Below, in pieces: positions 15,225 through 24,219 of a DNA stretch of 48,593 nucleotides; position 1 is the first letter of the stretch, and each line of letters opens with the position of its first letter. The DNA is from Rhodanobacteraceae bacterium. GTDB taxonomy: Bacteria; Pseudomonadota; Gammaproteobacteria; Xanthomonadales; Rhodanobacteraceae. A model generated the notes under the pieces. It worked only from the letters and a program-made list of their open reading frames with translations, was not told where the DNA came from and made no database searches. Position numbers and translations under genes: made by a program. Location: contig SCQS01000049.1 of assembly GCA_004299705.1 (NCBI GenBank), positions 1 through 48,593 on the forward strand, written 5' to 3'.

Positions 15225-17276
15225 ATGAAAATGTCGATTCCGTTGCGCGCCCGGATGCGCGCGCGTGTCGTTGCGGCTCTGGCGGCGTGCGCCGTCGCGA
15301 TGACCGGCGTCGCGCAGACGCCTTCGCCCTCCATGACGCTCACGCAGCAGCGCGCCGCGTTTCGCGCCGCGTACGCAGCCGCGCAGAACGGGCAGGACTG
15401 GCGCGCGCTGGCGCAGGGCCTCGCGAACTATCCGCTGTATCCGTATCTGGAAGCGGCGGCGCTGCAGCACGACATCAAGACCGCATCCGCCACGCAGGTT
15501 GATACCTACCTTAAACAGTACGCCGGCATGATCCCGGCCGAGGACCTGCGCAAGGCCGAGTTGACCTGGTTGGCGCAACAAAAGGACTGGACCGGCTTCC
15601 AGCATTTCTACAAGACCGGCCTCGGCGACACCCTCGCCTGCGATGCGTTGCAGGCCCAGCTTGCCCAGGGCAAGCCGCTGGATTTCACGCGCGACCTTGC
15701 CACGCTGTGGCAGAAAACCCGCCTGCCGTCCGAATGCACGCCAGTATTGGATGCCGCAGCCGCGCAAGGCCTGTTGACCCCGCAGCGCGTGTGGGATCGC
15801 ATCGAGCGCGCGGCCAAGGCCGGCAACGCCGCCACCGTCGAGCAATCGGCCGGGTGGCTGGCCGGCGCCGACGCCGCCGCGGCCAAGCGCATCGCCGAGG
15901 CCATCCGCTCGCCAGCCGACCTGCTGAAGCGAGCGGGCACACTTGCCGATACGCCGCACGATCGCGAAGCGGTCAGTCTGGCGCTGATCCGCCTTGCCCG
16001 CCGCGACAGTGTGCAAGCGCAAAGCGACTGGCAAAGCCTGTCGCAGCGTTTTGCGTTCGACGAGGGCCAGCGCAACCACGTGCTCGCGGCGCTGGCGCTG
16101 TACAACGCGGTCGATTTCGGACCGAATGCGCTCGCGCAACTCATCGCGTTGCCGGCAGCGGCGCAAACCGACGCGACCCGTGAATGGCGGGTGCGTGTGG
16201 CGGTGGCACAAGGCGACTGGAAAGCCGCCGAGGCTGCGATCAAGGCACTCACGCCCGATGAATTGCAGCACGACGAGTGGCGTTTCTGGCAAGCCCGCAT
16301 TGCGCAGAAAAACGGCAACACCGCGGCCGCGCTGGATGACTACACCGCGCTGGCACAAGAGGCGACGTTCTACGGCTTTCTCGCCGCCGATCGCGCCAAC
16401 CTGCCGTATTCGATTTGCCCGGCGACGATCGCGCCCGAATCAGCGATCATCCGCCAGGTCGAATCCGATCCGGGCCTGACGCGCGCCTTCGAATTTTTCG
16501 CGCTGGGCATGCTGCCCAATGCGCGCCGCGAATGGAACCGCGCATTCCCCGACCTGGCGCCGCAGCAGCAGCGCCAGGCCGCCGCGCTGGCTTCACGCCG
16601 CGGCTGGGTCGATCGCGCGGTGTTCGCGTTCGGCAAGACGGGCGACCTCAAGTACTACGCGCTGCGCTTTCCGCTGGCCGACAAGCAACGCGTGATCGAG
16701 GCCGCGCACAACGCCGGCATCGATCCGTCGTGGGCCTTCGCGATCATCCGCGCGGAAACCGCGTGGCAACCCGATGCGCAATCCGGCGCCGACGCGCGCG
16801 GCCTGATGCAGTTGCTGCCCGGCACCGCGAAACTCGTGTCGCGCCGCAGCGGCCTGCCCTACGACGGGCCGACGAGCCTGTACGATCCCGCGATCAACAT
16901 CCCGCTGGGCACGCAATATCTCGCCAACCTTGCCACGCGTTTCAACGGCAGCCCGTGGCTGGCGTCGGCCGCCTACAACGCCGGCCCCGGCAACGCGCAA
17001 CGCTGGGTGGATGCGCGCGGCAACCTCGACCCCGCGGCGTTCATCCTCACGATTCCGTTCAACGAAACGCGCGATTACGTGACCCGCGTGATGTCGTTCG
17101 CGACCCTCTACGGCTGGCGCCTGCACGGCGCGCCGATCCCGATATCCACACGCCTGCCGGCGATCGGCACGCCGTATGATCCGAGCCAAGACCCCAGGCG
17201 CAAGCAGGTCGTGTGCCGCGTACCGGCGCCCGCGACGCCAGCCGCGCCTGCCACCACCGGGAGAACCTCGCCATGA
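15225..17276 (+). CDS. slt: Soluble lytic murein transglycosylase (Slt70 family)
   Basis: 683 residues. A signal peptide (RMRARVVAALAACAVAM) is followed by a long alpha-helical superhelix (about residues 30-480) as in E. coli Slt70 and a C-terminal lysozyme-like SLT domain. The catalytic glutamate is Glu511 in AIIRAETAWQPDAQSG, followed by GLMQLLPGTA and the AAYNAGPGNAQRW motif. It cleaves peptidoglycan glycan strands to 1,6-anhydro muropeptides in the periplasm. The start is ATG 15225; the open frame upstream of it overlaps the preceding gene and is not used. A proline/alanine-rich tail ends the protein and overlaps the next start codon (ATGA). Confidence 0.94.
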   Translation: MKMSIPLRARMRARVVAALAACAVAMTGVAQTPSPSMTLTQQRAAFRAAYAAAQNGQDWRALAQGLANYPLYPYLEAAALQHDIKTASATQVDTYLKQYAGMIPAEDLRKAELTWLAQQKDWTGFQHFYKTGLGDTLACDALQAQLAQGKPLDFTRDLATLWQKTRLPSECTPVLDAAAAQGLLTPQRVWDRIERAAKAGNAATVEQSAGWLAGADAAAAKRIAEAIRSPADLLKRAGTLADTPHDREAVSLALIRLARRDSVQAQSDWQSLSQRFAFDEGQRNHVLAALALYNAVDFGPNALAQLIALPAAAQTDATREWRVRVAVAQGDWKAAEAAIKALTPDELQHDEWRFWQARIAQKNGNTAAALDDYTALAQEATFYGFLAADRANLPYSICPATIAPESAIIRQVESDPGLTRAFEFFALGMLPNARREWNRAFPDLAPQQQRQAAALASRRGWVDRAVFAFGKTGDLKYYALRFPLADKQRVIEAAHNAGIDPSWAFAIIRAETAWQPDAQSGADARGLMQLLPGTAKLVSRRSGLPYDGPTSLYDPAINIPLGTQYLANLATRFNGSPWLASAAYNAGPGNAQRWVDARGNLDPAAFILTIPFNETRDYVTRVMSFATLYGWRLHGAPIPISTRLPAIGTPYDPSQDPRRKQVVCRVPAPATPAAPATTGRTSP

Positions 17277-18211
17277 CCCCCAAACGTTTCGTCGTGCTCG
17301 GCGGCACCGGCTTCATCGGCAGCAACCTGCTGGCGGCGCTGGCGGATGACGGTCATCGCATCACCGTGCTCAGCCGCAACCGCGAGCAACGGCGCGCGAT
17401 CAACGTGCTGCCGAACGTGCGCACGATCAGCACCGACGTGTACGACCGCGCGGCGCTGGAAAAGCACATCGCCGGCCACGACGCCGTGATCAACCTGGTC
17501 GGCATCCTCAACCAAACCGGCGGCGCCACTTTTACGCATGCGCACGTCGATCTCACCGCCACGCTGATCGCCGCGTGCCGGCAGGCGGGCGTGCGGCGCC
17601 TGCACCTGATGAGTTCGTTGAACGCGGGCAACCGCGCGTCGAAATATCTCAAGACCCGCGGCGAAGCCGAGGCGCAGGTGCGCAACTCCGGCCTCGACTG
17701 GACGATCTACCGCCCCAGCGTGGTGTACGGCGAGAACGACGGCCTGGTGTTCCGCTTTCTCAAGTTGCTGCGCATGGGACCGGTGCTGCCGCTGGCGCAG
17801 CCGCACGCGAAATTCCAGCCCGCCTACGTCGGCGACGTCGCGCAGGCGATCCGCCGTTGCCTGACCGATCGCGGCAGCATCGGCAAAATCCATGAACTGT
17901 ACGGACCCGATACGCTGGAACTCGTCGCGATGGTGCGCATGATCGCTGCGACTGCGGGGCTGCGCCGCTGGGTATTGCCGCTGCCGCACCTGCTCGGCCA
18001 CCTGCAGGCGATCGCGGCCGAGTTGATTCCCGGCAAGCCTTTCTCGCGCGACAACTTCAATTCACTCGGCGTCGATTCGGTCGGAAGCCGCGACGGCTTT
18101 ACCGCACTCGGTATTGCCCCGCGTCGTTTCGCGGCGATGCTGCCGGTGCTGCTGGGTAGCCACGCGCGCGCCAACCTGCTCGACCACGCGCGCATGACCC
18201 AGGAAGCGTGA
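17273..18211 (+). CDS. NAD(P)-binding epimerase/reductase of the complex I NDUFA9 type
   Basis: 312 residues, an atypical short-chain dehydrogenase/reductase. The N-terminal nucleotide-binding loop [11 protein letters not shown] is intact; [22 protein letters not shown] holds the region where classical enzymes have YxxxK, here reading S-K-Y-L-K. It resembles the NDUFA9/Ycf39 group, whose members bind NADPH or quinone-related partners rather than act as sugar epimerases. The start overlaps the slt stop (ATGA) and the stop overlaps the cca start (GTGA), so slt, this gene and cca are translationally coupled. The physiological substrate is unknown. Confidence 0.88.
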   Translation: MTPKRFVVLGGTGFIGSNLLAALADDGHRITVLSRNREQRRAINVLPNVRTISTDVYDRAALEKHIAGHDAVINLVGILNQTGGATFTHAHVDLTATLIAACRQAGVRRLHLMSSLNAGNRASKYLKTRGEAEAQVRNSGLDWTIYRPSVVYGENDGLVFRFLKLLRMGPVLPLAQPHAKFQPAYVGDVAQAIRRCLTDRGSIGKIHELYGPDTLELVAMVRMIAATAGLRRWVLPLPHLLGHLQAIAAELIPGKPFSRDNFNSLGVDSVGSRDGFTALGIAPRRFAAMLPVLLGSHARANLLDHARMTQEA

Positions 18212-19452
18212 GCGTGGCGACACCCTCGCGCCGCGTCTATCTGGTCGGCGGCGCGGTGCGCGACCAACTGCTCGGACGTGCGCACGGCGACCGCGACTAC
18301 GTGGTGGTCGGCGCGACGCCGGATGATCTGCGCGCATTGGGCTACAAGCCGGTCGGCAAGGATTTCCCGGTGTTCCTGCACCCCGGCACCGGCGAGGAAT
18401 ACGCGCTGGCGCGCACCGAACGCAAGACCGGGCCGGGCTACCACGGCTTCGCTTTCCACGCCGCGCCCGACGTGACGCTGGAAGACGACCTCGCCCGCCG
18501 CGACCTCACCATCAACGCGATGGCGCGCGACGAAGCGGGTGCGTTGGTCGACCCCTATGGCGGAGAAAAGGATTTGCGCGATCGCGTGCTGCGACACGTC
18601 TCGCCCGCCTTCGTCGAGGATCCCGTGCGCATCCTGCGCGTCGCACGCTTCCTTGCGCGCTTCGCGCCGCTGGGTTTTCGCATCGCCGACGAGACGATGG
18701 CGTTGATGCGCGCGATGGTCGCGGACGGCGAAGTCGCGCATCTGGTGCCCGAGCGCGTATGGGCGGAAACCCGCAAAGCCTTGGCAGAACCCGCACCGTC
18801 GGCGTTCCTGCGCACCTTGCGCGAATGCGGCGCGCTGGCGGCGCTGTTTCCGGAAGTCGATGCGTTGTACGGCGTGCCGCAAAGTCCGCAACACCATCCG
18901 GAAGTCGACTGCGGCTTGCACCTCGAACTGGTGATGGATCAATGCGCGGCGCTTGCGCCCGGCGACGACCTGGCCGGCTTCTGCGCGTTCACCCACGACC
19001 TTGGCAAGGCGCTGACGCCGCAGGACGAACTGCCGCGCCACATCGGCCACGAACACCGCGGCCTGAAACCATTGGCGGCACTGTGCGAACGCATGAAGGT
19101 ACCAACCGAACACGCGCAGCTCGCCGCGCTCACCTGCCGCCATCACCTCGACGCCCACCGCGCGCTGGAATTGAAACCCGCGACGGTGTTGAAACTGCTG
19201 GAAGCGTTCGATGCATTCCGGCGCCCGCAGCGTCTGAAACCGTTCCTTGCCGCGTGCACGGCCGACAAGCGCGGCCGCCTGCAGCACGAACACGACGCTT
19301 ATCCGCAGGCGGACTTCCTGCGCGCCGCGCACGATGCAGCGGCGGCGGTCACCGCGCAGCCCTTCGTCGAGCAGGGTCTGCAAGGCCCGGCAATCGGCGA
19401 CGCCGTGCGCAAAATGCGCATCACGGCGATCCACGCGCTGCCGCGCGTGTGA
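18208..19452 (+). CDS. cca: Multifunctional CCA tRNA nucleotidyltransferase/phosphohydrolase
   Basis: 414 residues. It adds or repairs the 3'-CCA of tRNAs without a nucleic-acid template. The class II nucleotidyltransferase head is clear: [13 protein letters not shown], the metal-binding [10 protein letters not shown], and [10 protein letters not shown]. The C-terminal HD domain ([16 protein letters not shown] with GHEHRG) gives the 2',3'-phosphodiesterase/phosphatase activity of the gammaproteobacterial long form. The start is GTG at 18208, overlapping the upstream stop, with AGGA just before it; another GTG lies two codons on. Last gene of the slt-epimerase-cca set. Confidence 0.96.
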   Translation: MSVATPSRRVYLVGGAVRDQLLGRAHGDRDYVVVGATPDDLRALGYKPVGKDFPVFLHPGTGEEYALARTERKTGPGYHGFAFHAAPDVTLEDDLARRDLTINAMARDEAGALVDPYGGEKDLRDRVLRHVSPAFVEDPVRILRVARFLARFAPLGFRIADETMALMRAMVADGEVAHLVPERVWAETRKALAEPAPSAFLRTLRECGALAALFPEVDALYGVPQSPQHHPEVDCGLHLELVMDQCAALAPGDDLAGFCAFTHDLGKALTPQDELPRHIGHEHRGLKPLAALCERMKVPTEHAQLAALTCRHHLDAHRALELKPATVLKLLEAFDAFRRPQRLKPFLAACTADKRGRLQHEHDAYPQADFLRAAHDAAAAVTAQPFVEQGLQGPAIGDAVRKMRITAIHALPRV

Positions 19453-19533
19453 ACAAGCCTTTTTAACGCGCATGCGTTGCGAATCCAAAGGCTTTCGGAC
19501 TTCAGTGTGGTATCCCGCAAGGACATTCAAGTC

Positions 19534-19577
19534 GTCATTCCGGGACCCGCCCACTTCGTGGGGTCGTCCGGAATGAC
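19534..19577. repeat. REP-like palindrome in the cca / TonB-receptor gap
   Basis: GTCATTCCGG at 19534-19543 is mirrored by CCGGAATGAC at 19568-19577, with an inner CCAC-TTCG-TGGG tetraloop hairpin. The remainder of the 241-bp gap (19453-19693) contains no gene or clear promoter that I can support. The repeat follows the cca stop by 81 bp and may act as a transcript 3' end. Confidence 0.7.
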
Positions 19578-19693
19578 CAGATCATTCATGGGACACCACA
19601 TTCGAGGCATCACGGGTAAACGAATGGCACATGGCGTTGAGATAAGAAATCGCGGATGGTTAGCAGTTGCATTTGATGAACCCCGGAATCCCG

Positions 19694-21907
19694 ATGCGAT
19701 TGCTGCGCCCCGCTGCCCTGCCGCTCGCCCTGTCGTTGTGCCTGCTGTCGCCGTTTGCGCTGGCACAACAAACCAATGAGGCCGGCGCGTCGCAGCCCCA
19801 ATCACAAAACACCCAACCCACGCAGACGCTGCCAACGATCAACGTCAAGGGCAAGCAACCGTACGACTGGCGCAAGTACGTCAAGGCCAAGCTGAAGCAC
19901 CAGATGCCCGAGGTGTCGGGCACCGAGATCACCGTGACCAAGAAGACCACGGTGACGCACCTCGACATGCAGCCCACGGTGATCGGCAACAACCTGCAGG
20001 AACTGTTCGCGCGTTCGCCCGGCGTGCTGGTGTCGCAACAGCCCACACCTACCCAGTTCAACCTGAGCTATCGCGGCCTCGGCAATCCGCAGGAGTCGGA
20101 ATACGTGCTGGTGATGCAGGACGGCATCCCGCTGGAATCGGACTGGATCGGCTTTCCCACGCTGTACGCGATGCCGCTGTCGCAATCGATCTCCGAAATC
20201 CAGTTGATCCGCGGCGGCTCCAGCCTGCTGTACGGGCCGGAACCTGCGCCGGTGATCAACATGGTGTCCAAACGCCCGAAGCCCGGCACACCGCTGTCGA
20301 TGAGCACCGCGCAGGTGTTCGGTGGGCATGGTTTGTATTCCACTTACAACGTGCTGGAAGGCAGCGCCGGCAAGTGGACGTTCCGCGCCGACGCCGGCTA
20401 CGTGCGCAGCGACGGCACCCGCCAGAACGCGCAGTCGCAGAACCGGCAAGCCGATCTGTACGTCGAGTACCGGCCCAACGACAAGCAATACTCATGGCTG
20501 GACATCCACGCGATCGGCGCCAGCTCCGGCGACGCCGGCCGCATGAGCTACCCGCAGTGGCGGGTGAATCCGCGTGCGACGCCGACACCTTGGAATCGCG
20601 ACTGGGTGGACCGCTACCAACTGGTGCTTGGTCATCAACAGGAATGGGGCGATGGCTGGCTGTTCATCGGCAAGCTGTGGGCCGGCTACCAGGCCCAAGA
20701 CAGCCGCGCCGCCAACGGCCCGTCGGCACCCGACCTGGCGCCGCAACCGCCGCCATCCAATACCACCCTGCAAAGCGAACAATATCGCACCGAAGGCGTG
20801 GACCTGCGCGTGCGCAAGAAGTGGGGCCACGGCAACGCGTTCACCGCGGGTGTGGTGGCCTTCCATGGCAACGATCCGTGGCGGCAATGGACCGACACCA
20901 ACCTCGACGTCGATCGCTACGACCGCAGCGGCGTGCCGCGCCTGCGCCAGAAACGCCAGTCGGATTACTACTCGGTGTTCGCCGAGAACGTGTTCCGGCT
21001 GCCGCACGAAATCCACATCGTGCCGTCGATCCGTCTGGAGAAGGAGCGCGTCAGCGTGGACGAATCGGTGCGCCCGCCGTTCCTTTCGCGGCCGCTGATC
21101 AACCAATCCGTGTCGCGCACCGTGCCGCTGTTCGGGCTCGGCATCGGCAACGACTTCGGCGCGGGCAACGAAACCTACTTCAACGTTTCCAAGGGCTGGC
21201 GGCCGGTGCGCTACCTCGACATCGGCTCGCCGTTCGCCAACGTGTTGCAAAGCTACGCACCGAACCCGCAGACCGCCATTTCCTGGGAAGCCGGGGTGCA
21301 CGGCGTGCCGCTGACCGGCCTGTACTACGACGTCAGCGTGTTCTGGATCGACTTCAAGAACCGCATCGAGGCGCAGCACATCAATGCCACCGACGTGATC
21401 GAAGTCAACAGCGGCGACACCCGCAACCGCGGCTTCGAAGGCCAGATCAACTACGACTTCTTCGCGCCGACCGCACTGGCCGCACGCGGCGAACACCTGG
21501 AAAGTTTCTTCAGCTTGAGCCTGTTGAACGCGCGCTTCACCCGCAGCATCATTCCGGGACAGGTCGGCAAGATCCCCGCCTACGCGCCGCGCTACCTCGC
21601 CAAGGCCGGCATCACCTGGCGCGTGGAGCAAAAGTACAAGGCCAGCCTGACCGCGGTGTCGTCGGCCGCGCAGTACTGGCAGGATTCCAACCAGCCGTTC
21701 GGCAGCGGTGTGGCGTACATCCCGGCCAGGATCCCCGCCTACACCGTGGTCGATTTCGCCAGCGACTGGCAGCTCACGCCATGGCTGAAACTGCTCGCCG
21801 GCGTCAGCAACCTCAGCGACCGCCAGTACTACAACCGCGTGTGGATGACCGGCCTCGAACCCGCGTACGGGCGTACCTGGTATGCGGGGTTTCAGTTGAA
21901 GATGTGA
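19694..21907 (+). CDS. TonB-dependent outer-membrane receptor
   Basis: 737 residues from the ATG at 19694, which gives a clean signal peptide (MRLLRPAALPLALSLCLLSP, ending FALAQ) and has CCGGAA upstream. An ATG at 19676 would add six residues. A plug domain follows (LFARSPGVLVSQQP, YRGLGNPQESEYVLVMQDGIP, IQLIRGGSSLLYGPEP), then a 22-strand barrel rich in alternating aromatic residues, ending in YAGFQLKM. Such receptors import iron-chelates, vitamin B12 or sugars using TonB energy. The plug resembles FecA/siderophore-type receptors, but no regulator, periplasmic binding protein or Fur box was seen beside it, so the ligand is unassigned. Confidence 0.9.
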   Translation: MRLLRPAALPLALSLCLLSPFALAQQTNEAGASQPQSQNTQPTQTLPTINVKGKQPYDWRKYVKAKLKHQMPEVSGTEITVTKKTTVTHLDMQPTVIGNNLQELFARSPGVLVSQQPTPTQFNLSYRGLGNPQESEYVLVMQDGIPLESDWIGFPTLYAMPLSQSISEIQLIRGGSSLLYGPEPAPVINMVSKRPKPGTPLSMSTAQVFGGHGLYSTYNVLEGSAGKWTFRADAGYVRSDGTRQNAQSQNRQADLYVEYRPNDKQYSWLDIHAIGASSGDAGRMSYPQWRVNPRATPTPWNRDWVDRYQLVLGHQQEWGDGWLFIGKLWAGYQAQDSRAANGPSAPDLAPQPPPSNTTLQSEQYRTEGVDLRVRKKWGHGNAFTAGVVAFHGNDPWRQWTDTNLDVDRYDRSGVPRLRQKRQSDYYSVFAENVFRLPHEIHIVPSIRLEKERVSVDESVRPPFLSRPLINQSVSRTVPLFGLGIGNDFGAGNETYFNVSKGWRPVRYLDIGSPFANVLQSYAPNPQTAISWEAGVHGVPLTGLYYDVSVFWIDFKNRIEAQHINATDVIEVNSGDTRNRGFEGQINYDFFAPTALAARGEHLESFFSLSLLNARFTRSIIPGQVGKIPAYAPRYLAKAGITWRVEQKYKASLTAVSSAAQYWQDSNQPFGSGVAYIPARIPAYTVVDFASDWQLTPWLKLLAGVSNLSDRQYYNRVWMTGLEPAYGRTWYAGFQLKM

Positions 21908-21933
21908 GTGGCGGGATGCAACCGCAAAACGTC

Positions 21934-21983
21934 GTCATTCCGGGGCCATCGCCGGCTTCATCGGCGATGGAAAGCGGCCCCTC
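21934..21983. repeat. REP-like hairpin after the TonB-receptor gene
   Basis: GTCATTCCGGGGCC is followed by a perfect 8-bp stem CATCGCCG (21947-21954) / CGGCGATG (21962-21969) and then by GCGGCCCC, which can extend the stem through an internal loop. It starts 27 bp beyond the receptor stop and could serve as its transcript end. It marks the left edge of the low-GC cassette. Confidence 0.6.
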
Positions 21984-22075
21984 AAAGTGCACTCTGACGC
22001 TGGTTTGACGCCGATCATCGCGACCGATAGGTGTCGTTGATCACTGTGTATGGGCCAAAAGTGTCAAGAACTCAC

Positions 22076-22285
22076 TCAGAGCCTTATAAACGAGTAGCGA
22101 TTCTTTATGTTCGCGTGGAGATACTTACCTTTGGAATCTGCGTTCATGAACCCCTCGTACTCCCCGGACGGAACGCCCGAGTACGAATACACCGATCCGT
22201 TGGTGAACTCGACTTCTAGTACTTGGTTGTCTGCGTCGTAGCCAATGGCGGAGATGTTGCTTGAGCTAACAGGCGTTCGTTCCAT
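22076..22285 (-). CDS. Small KTSC-domain protein
   Basis: 69 residues making up a single KTSC domain: PVSSSNISAIGYDADNQVLE, EFTNGSVYSYSGVPSGEYEG, then the Ser-Lys-Gly-Lys-Tyr signature and the terminal IKNRYSFIRL. KTSC domains are small beta-rich modules, sometimes fused to nucleic-acid enzymes; nucleic-acid binding has been suggested. The ATG at 22285 has GAAGG upstream and lies 26 bp after the HerA stop on the same strand, so it looks like the last gene of the DUF2130-SIR2-HerA operon. The whole cassette is less GC-rich than its neighbours. Its own role in the cassette is unknown. Confidence 0.85.
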   Translation of the reverse strand: MERTPVSSSNISAIGYDADNQVLEVEFTNGSVYSYSGVPSGEYEGFMNADSKGKYLHANIKNRYSFIRL

Positions 22286-22311
22286 GGCGTGTTGCCTTCT
22301 TGGTTGAAATA

Positions 22312-24219
22312 CTATGTTTGCGAATCGACTGCCGGCACTGGGTCGCCCACGGTCGGGTCTTGCTTACGCCAAGCCTCGACCAACGGCTTGTAGTTTTCAT
22401 TCAGCACGGGCTCGGTCCAGCCGCCGCTTCTTACGCGCTTGCCGTCCGGGCCCTTGGGCACCACTACGGCGGGATCGTCACTATCTGGTCGACGACCCTC
22501 GGGAGGACGGTCGATGATTGCGCGGATCGGCATATTGACTGCTTCGCCAACAATCAGTGCTTCCCCCGTGCGGAGAACCGGAAGCATCGAAAACAGACCT
22601 TTAAGGTTGTCCGACGCACACGAAGTAACTTGAGCTCGGTCGGAATCATTCGTGAGGCGAAGTGCAATGACGGTTCCGCACTGTGACAGGATCGTTGAGT
22701 CCACCTCCGACGGGCGTTGACTCACCAGCATCAAGCCAACGCCATATTTCCGCCCCTCCTTCGCTATACGTCGAGCTGCAGTGGCTGCACGGCTCTTCGA
22801 CTGGGCACTGAGGTATACGTGTGCCTCTTCCAAAACGACGAGTAACGGCCTTTCACGCCCACCTTCCTGCTTCAGGCGGCCCCAGAACACCGCGTCATAG
22901 AGTATTCGCAGAACGGCTCCGACCATGTCGTCCACAATAGCGGTCGGAATGCCCGATAGATCAAAAACGGAAATGGGAGTATCCGCTCCAATCCACGACG
23001 AAAGCAGCGCATCAAGATCAGCTTGGGTCTCTCCCTCCTTCGTAGCGGCCCACTTGCCGGGATTGAAAAGAAACTGCATGCGGGGATCGCGGAGTTTGCT
23101 CTCTAATACGTCAAGATGTGCTTTTGACTGGGTGCTATAGACACCGTTGTAGATCTTGGGACCCCCGGCCTCCTTGCTCTCTGGTTGAAATCGGGGGCGA
23201 ATAAGCGTGTCTGCGTCGCCGACTGCGTTCTTTGGTGGAACGCCATCTTCGATATAGGATCGCGTAGCTTCGGTTTGATTTTGGTTGCTGCTTACCGTGT
23301 GGGTTGCGCAGTGCAACGAATAGAGGTCATGCCAGAGTTGATAAGCGGAGAACGGCAGCGGCGTATCGACCGTCACGGCAAGATCTGCCAATCCGTGCGC
23401 AACGCCACCAGGCTTCGAGGCGCGTTTGGCAGAGAGCAGTCTCTCCTGCAGAAGTGCCAACGGCGTTCCGGACACCGCACCCATTGCGATGGAAATGAAC
23501 TCTTCCGCCGTCAGCGCCCAGAAGGGGACATGTAATTCCCGCTCTCCGGCGTGGGCATTTGCTCCAACACGAAACACTCTGGCTTGATCGCCAAACGCCT
23601 TTGCATACTCACCATGCAAGTCAAACAACACAACTCGCGCGGCCTTGAATTGCCCGAGATCAGAAACGGCGCAGAGGAGGTTGGCCACTGCGGTTGACTT
23701 CCCAGACCCCGTGCTACCGACGACCGCAGAATGACGACTTACCAGGCGGTTAAGATCCAAGTAAGCGCGGATTGATTCAGCGCTGGCGACACGCCCAACG
23801 GCAACATAGCCATCATCATCATCCGGCGCATAGACCGTCTTCAAGTCGGTCTCGGTGACTACGTTGACGGAATCTCCAATCGAGGGGTACTGCGAAATGC
23901 CTCGCTCAAATTTAGTGCCGCGCCGTCCTTGCCCGACCAGCTCAACTCTCAACCATCGATTGCCGAATTGTGGTGCAAGCTCCGGCGGCCCCGGCGCAGC
24001 GCCCGCTCCAACCTGTGAGATCACTCCATATAGATCGACATATCCAGACGGAATCCGCACAAAGCCCCCAACTTGCCCCACGCGGTAGGCCTCGCCGTTG
24101 ACGAAAAGAAGTCCGCCCGGCGTATTGTCCGACAGCTTCACGCTCACGCTCGACCCGTTCACATCCTCGACGGTGCCAAGTCGGGACGGATCCGGATTAG
24201 ACGACTGGTTGCGTGTCAT
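22312..24219 (-). CDS. herA: HerA-type hexameric ATPase/DNA translocase (DUF87), partner of SIR2
   Basis: 635 residues from ATG 24219 (GGGGGCGG upstream). Residues about 14-120 form a HAS-barrel-like beta domain. The RecA-like motor has a Walker A GSTGSGKST at 168-176, LFDLHGEY just after, a Walker B with double glutamate (LLVVLEEAH, about 458-466), and the sensor/arginine-finger stretch VSQRPSEVDSTILSQCGT (about 499-516). HerA proteins form hexameric rings; in defence systems a HerA ring assembles with SIR2 or nuclease subunits. The start lies inside the end of the SIR2 gene (23-bp overlap), giving translational coupling and expected stoichiometric co-production. Codon and base composition differ from the chromosome around it, suggesting transfer. 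Confidence 0.93.
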   Translation of the reverse strand: MTRNQSSNPDPSRLGTVEDVNGSSVSVKLSDNTPGGLLFVNGEAYRVGQVGGFVRIPSGYVDLYGVISQVGAGAAPGPPELAPQFGNRWLRVELVGQGRRGTKFERGISQYPSIGDSVNVVTETDLKTVYAPDDDDGYVAVGRVASAESIRAYLDLNRLVSRHSAVVGSTGSGKSTAVANLLCAVSDLGQFKAARVVLFDLHGEYAKAFGDQARVFRVGANAHAGERELHVPFWALTAEEFISIAMGAVSGTPLALLQERLLSAKRASKPGGVAHGLADLAVTVDTPLPFSAYQLWHDLYSLHCATHTVSSNQNQTEATRSYIEDGVPPKNAVGDADTLIRPRFQPESKEAGGPKIYNGVYSTQSKAHLDVLESKLRDPRMQFLFNPGKWAATKEGETQADLDALLSSWIGADTPISVFDLSGIPTAIVDDMVGAVLRILYDAVFWGRLKQEGGRERPLLVVLEEAHVYLSAQSKSRAATAARRIAKEGRKYGVGLMLVSQRPSEVDSTILSQCGTVIALRLTNDSDRAQVTSCASDNLKGLFSMLPVLRTGEALIVGEAVNMPIRAIIDRPPEGRRPDSDDPAVVVPKGPDGKRVRSGGWTEPVLNENYKPLVEAWRKQDPTVGDPVPAVDSQT

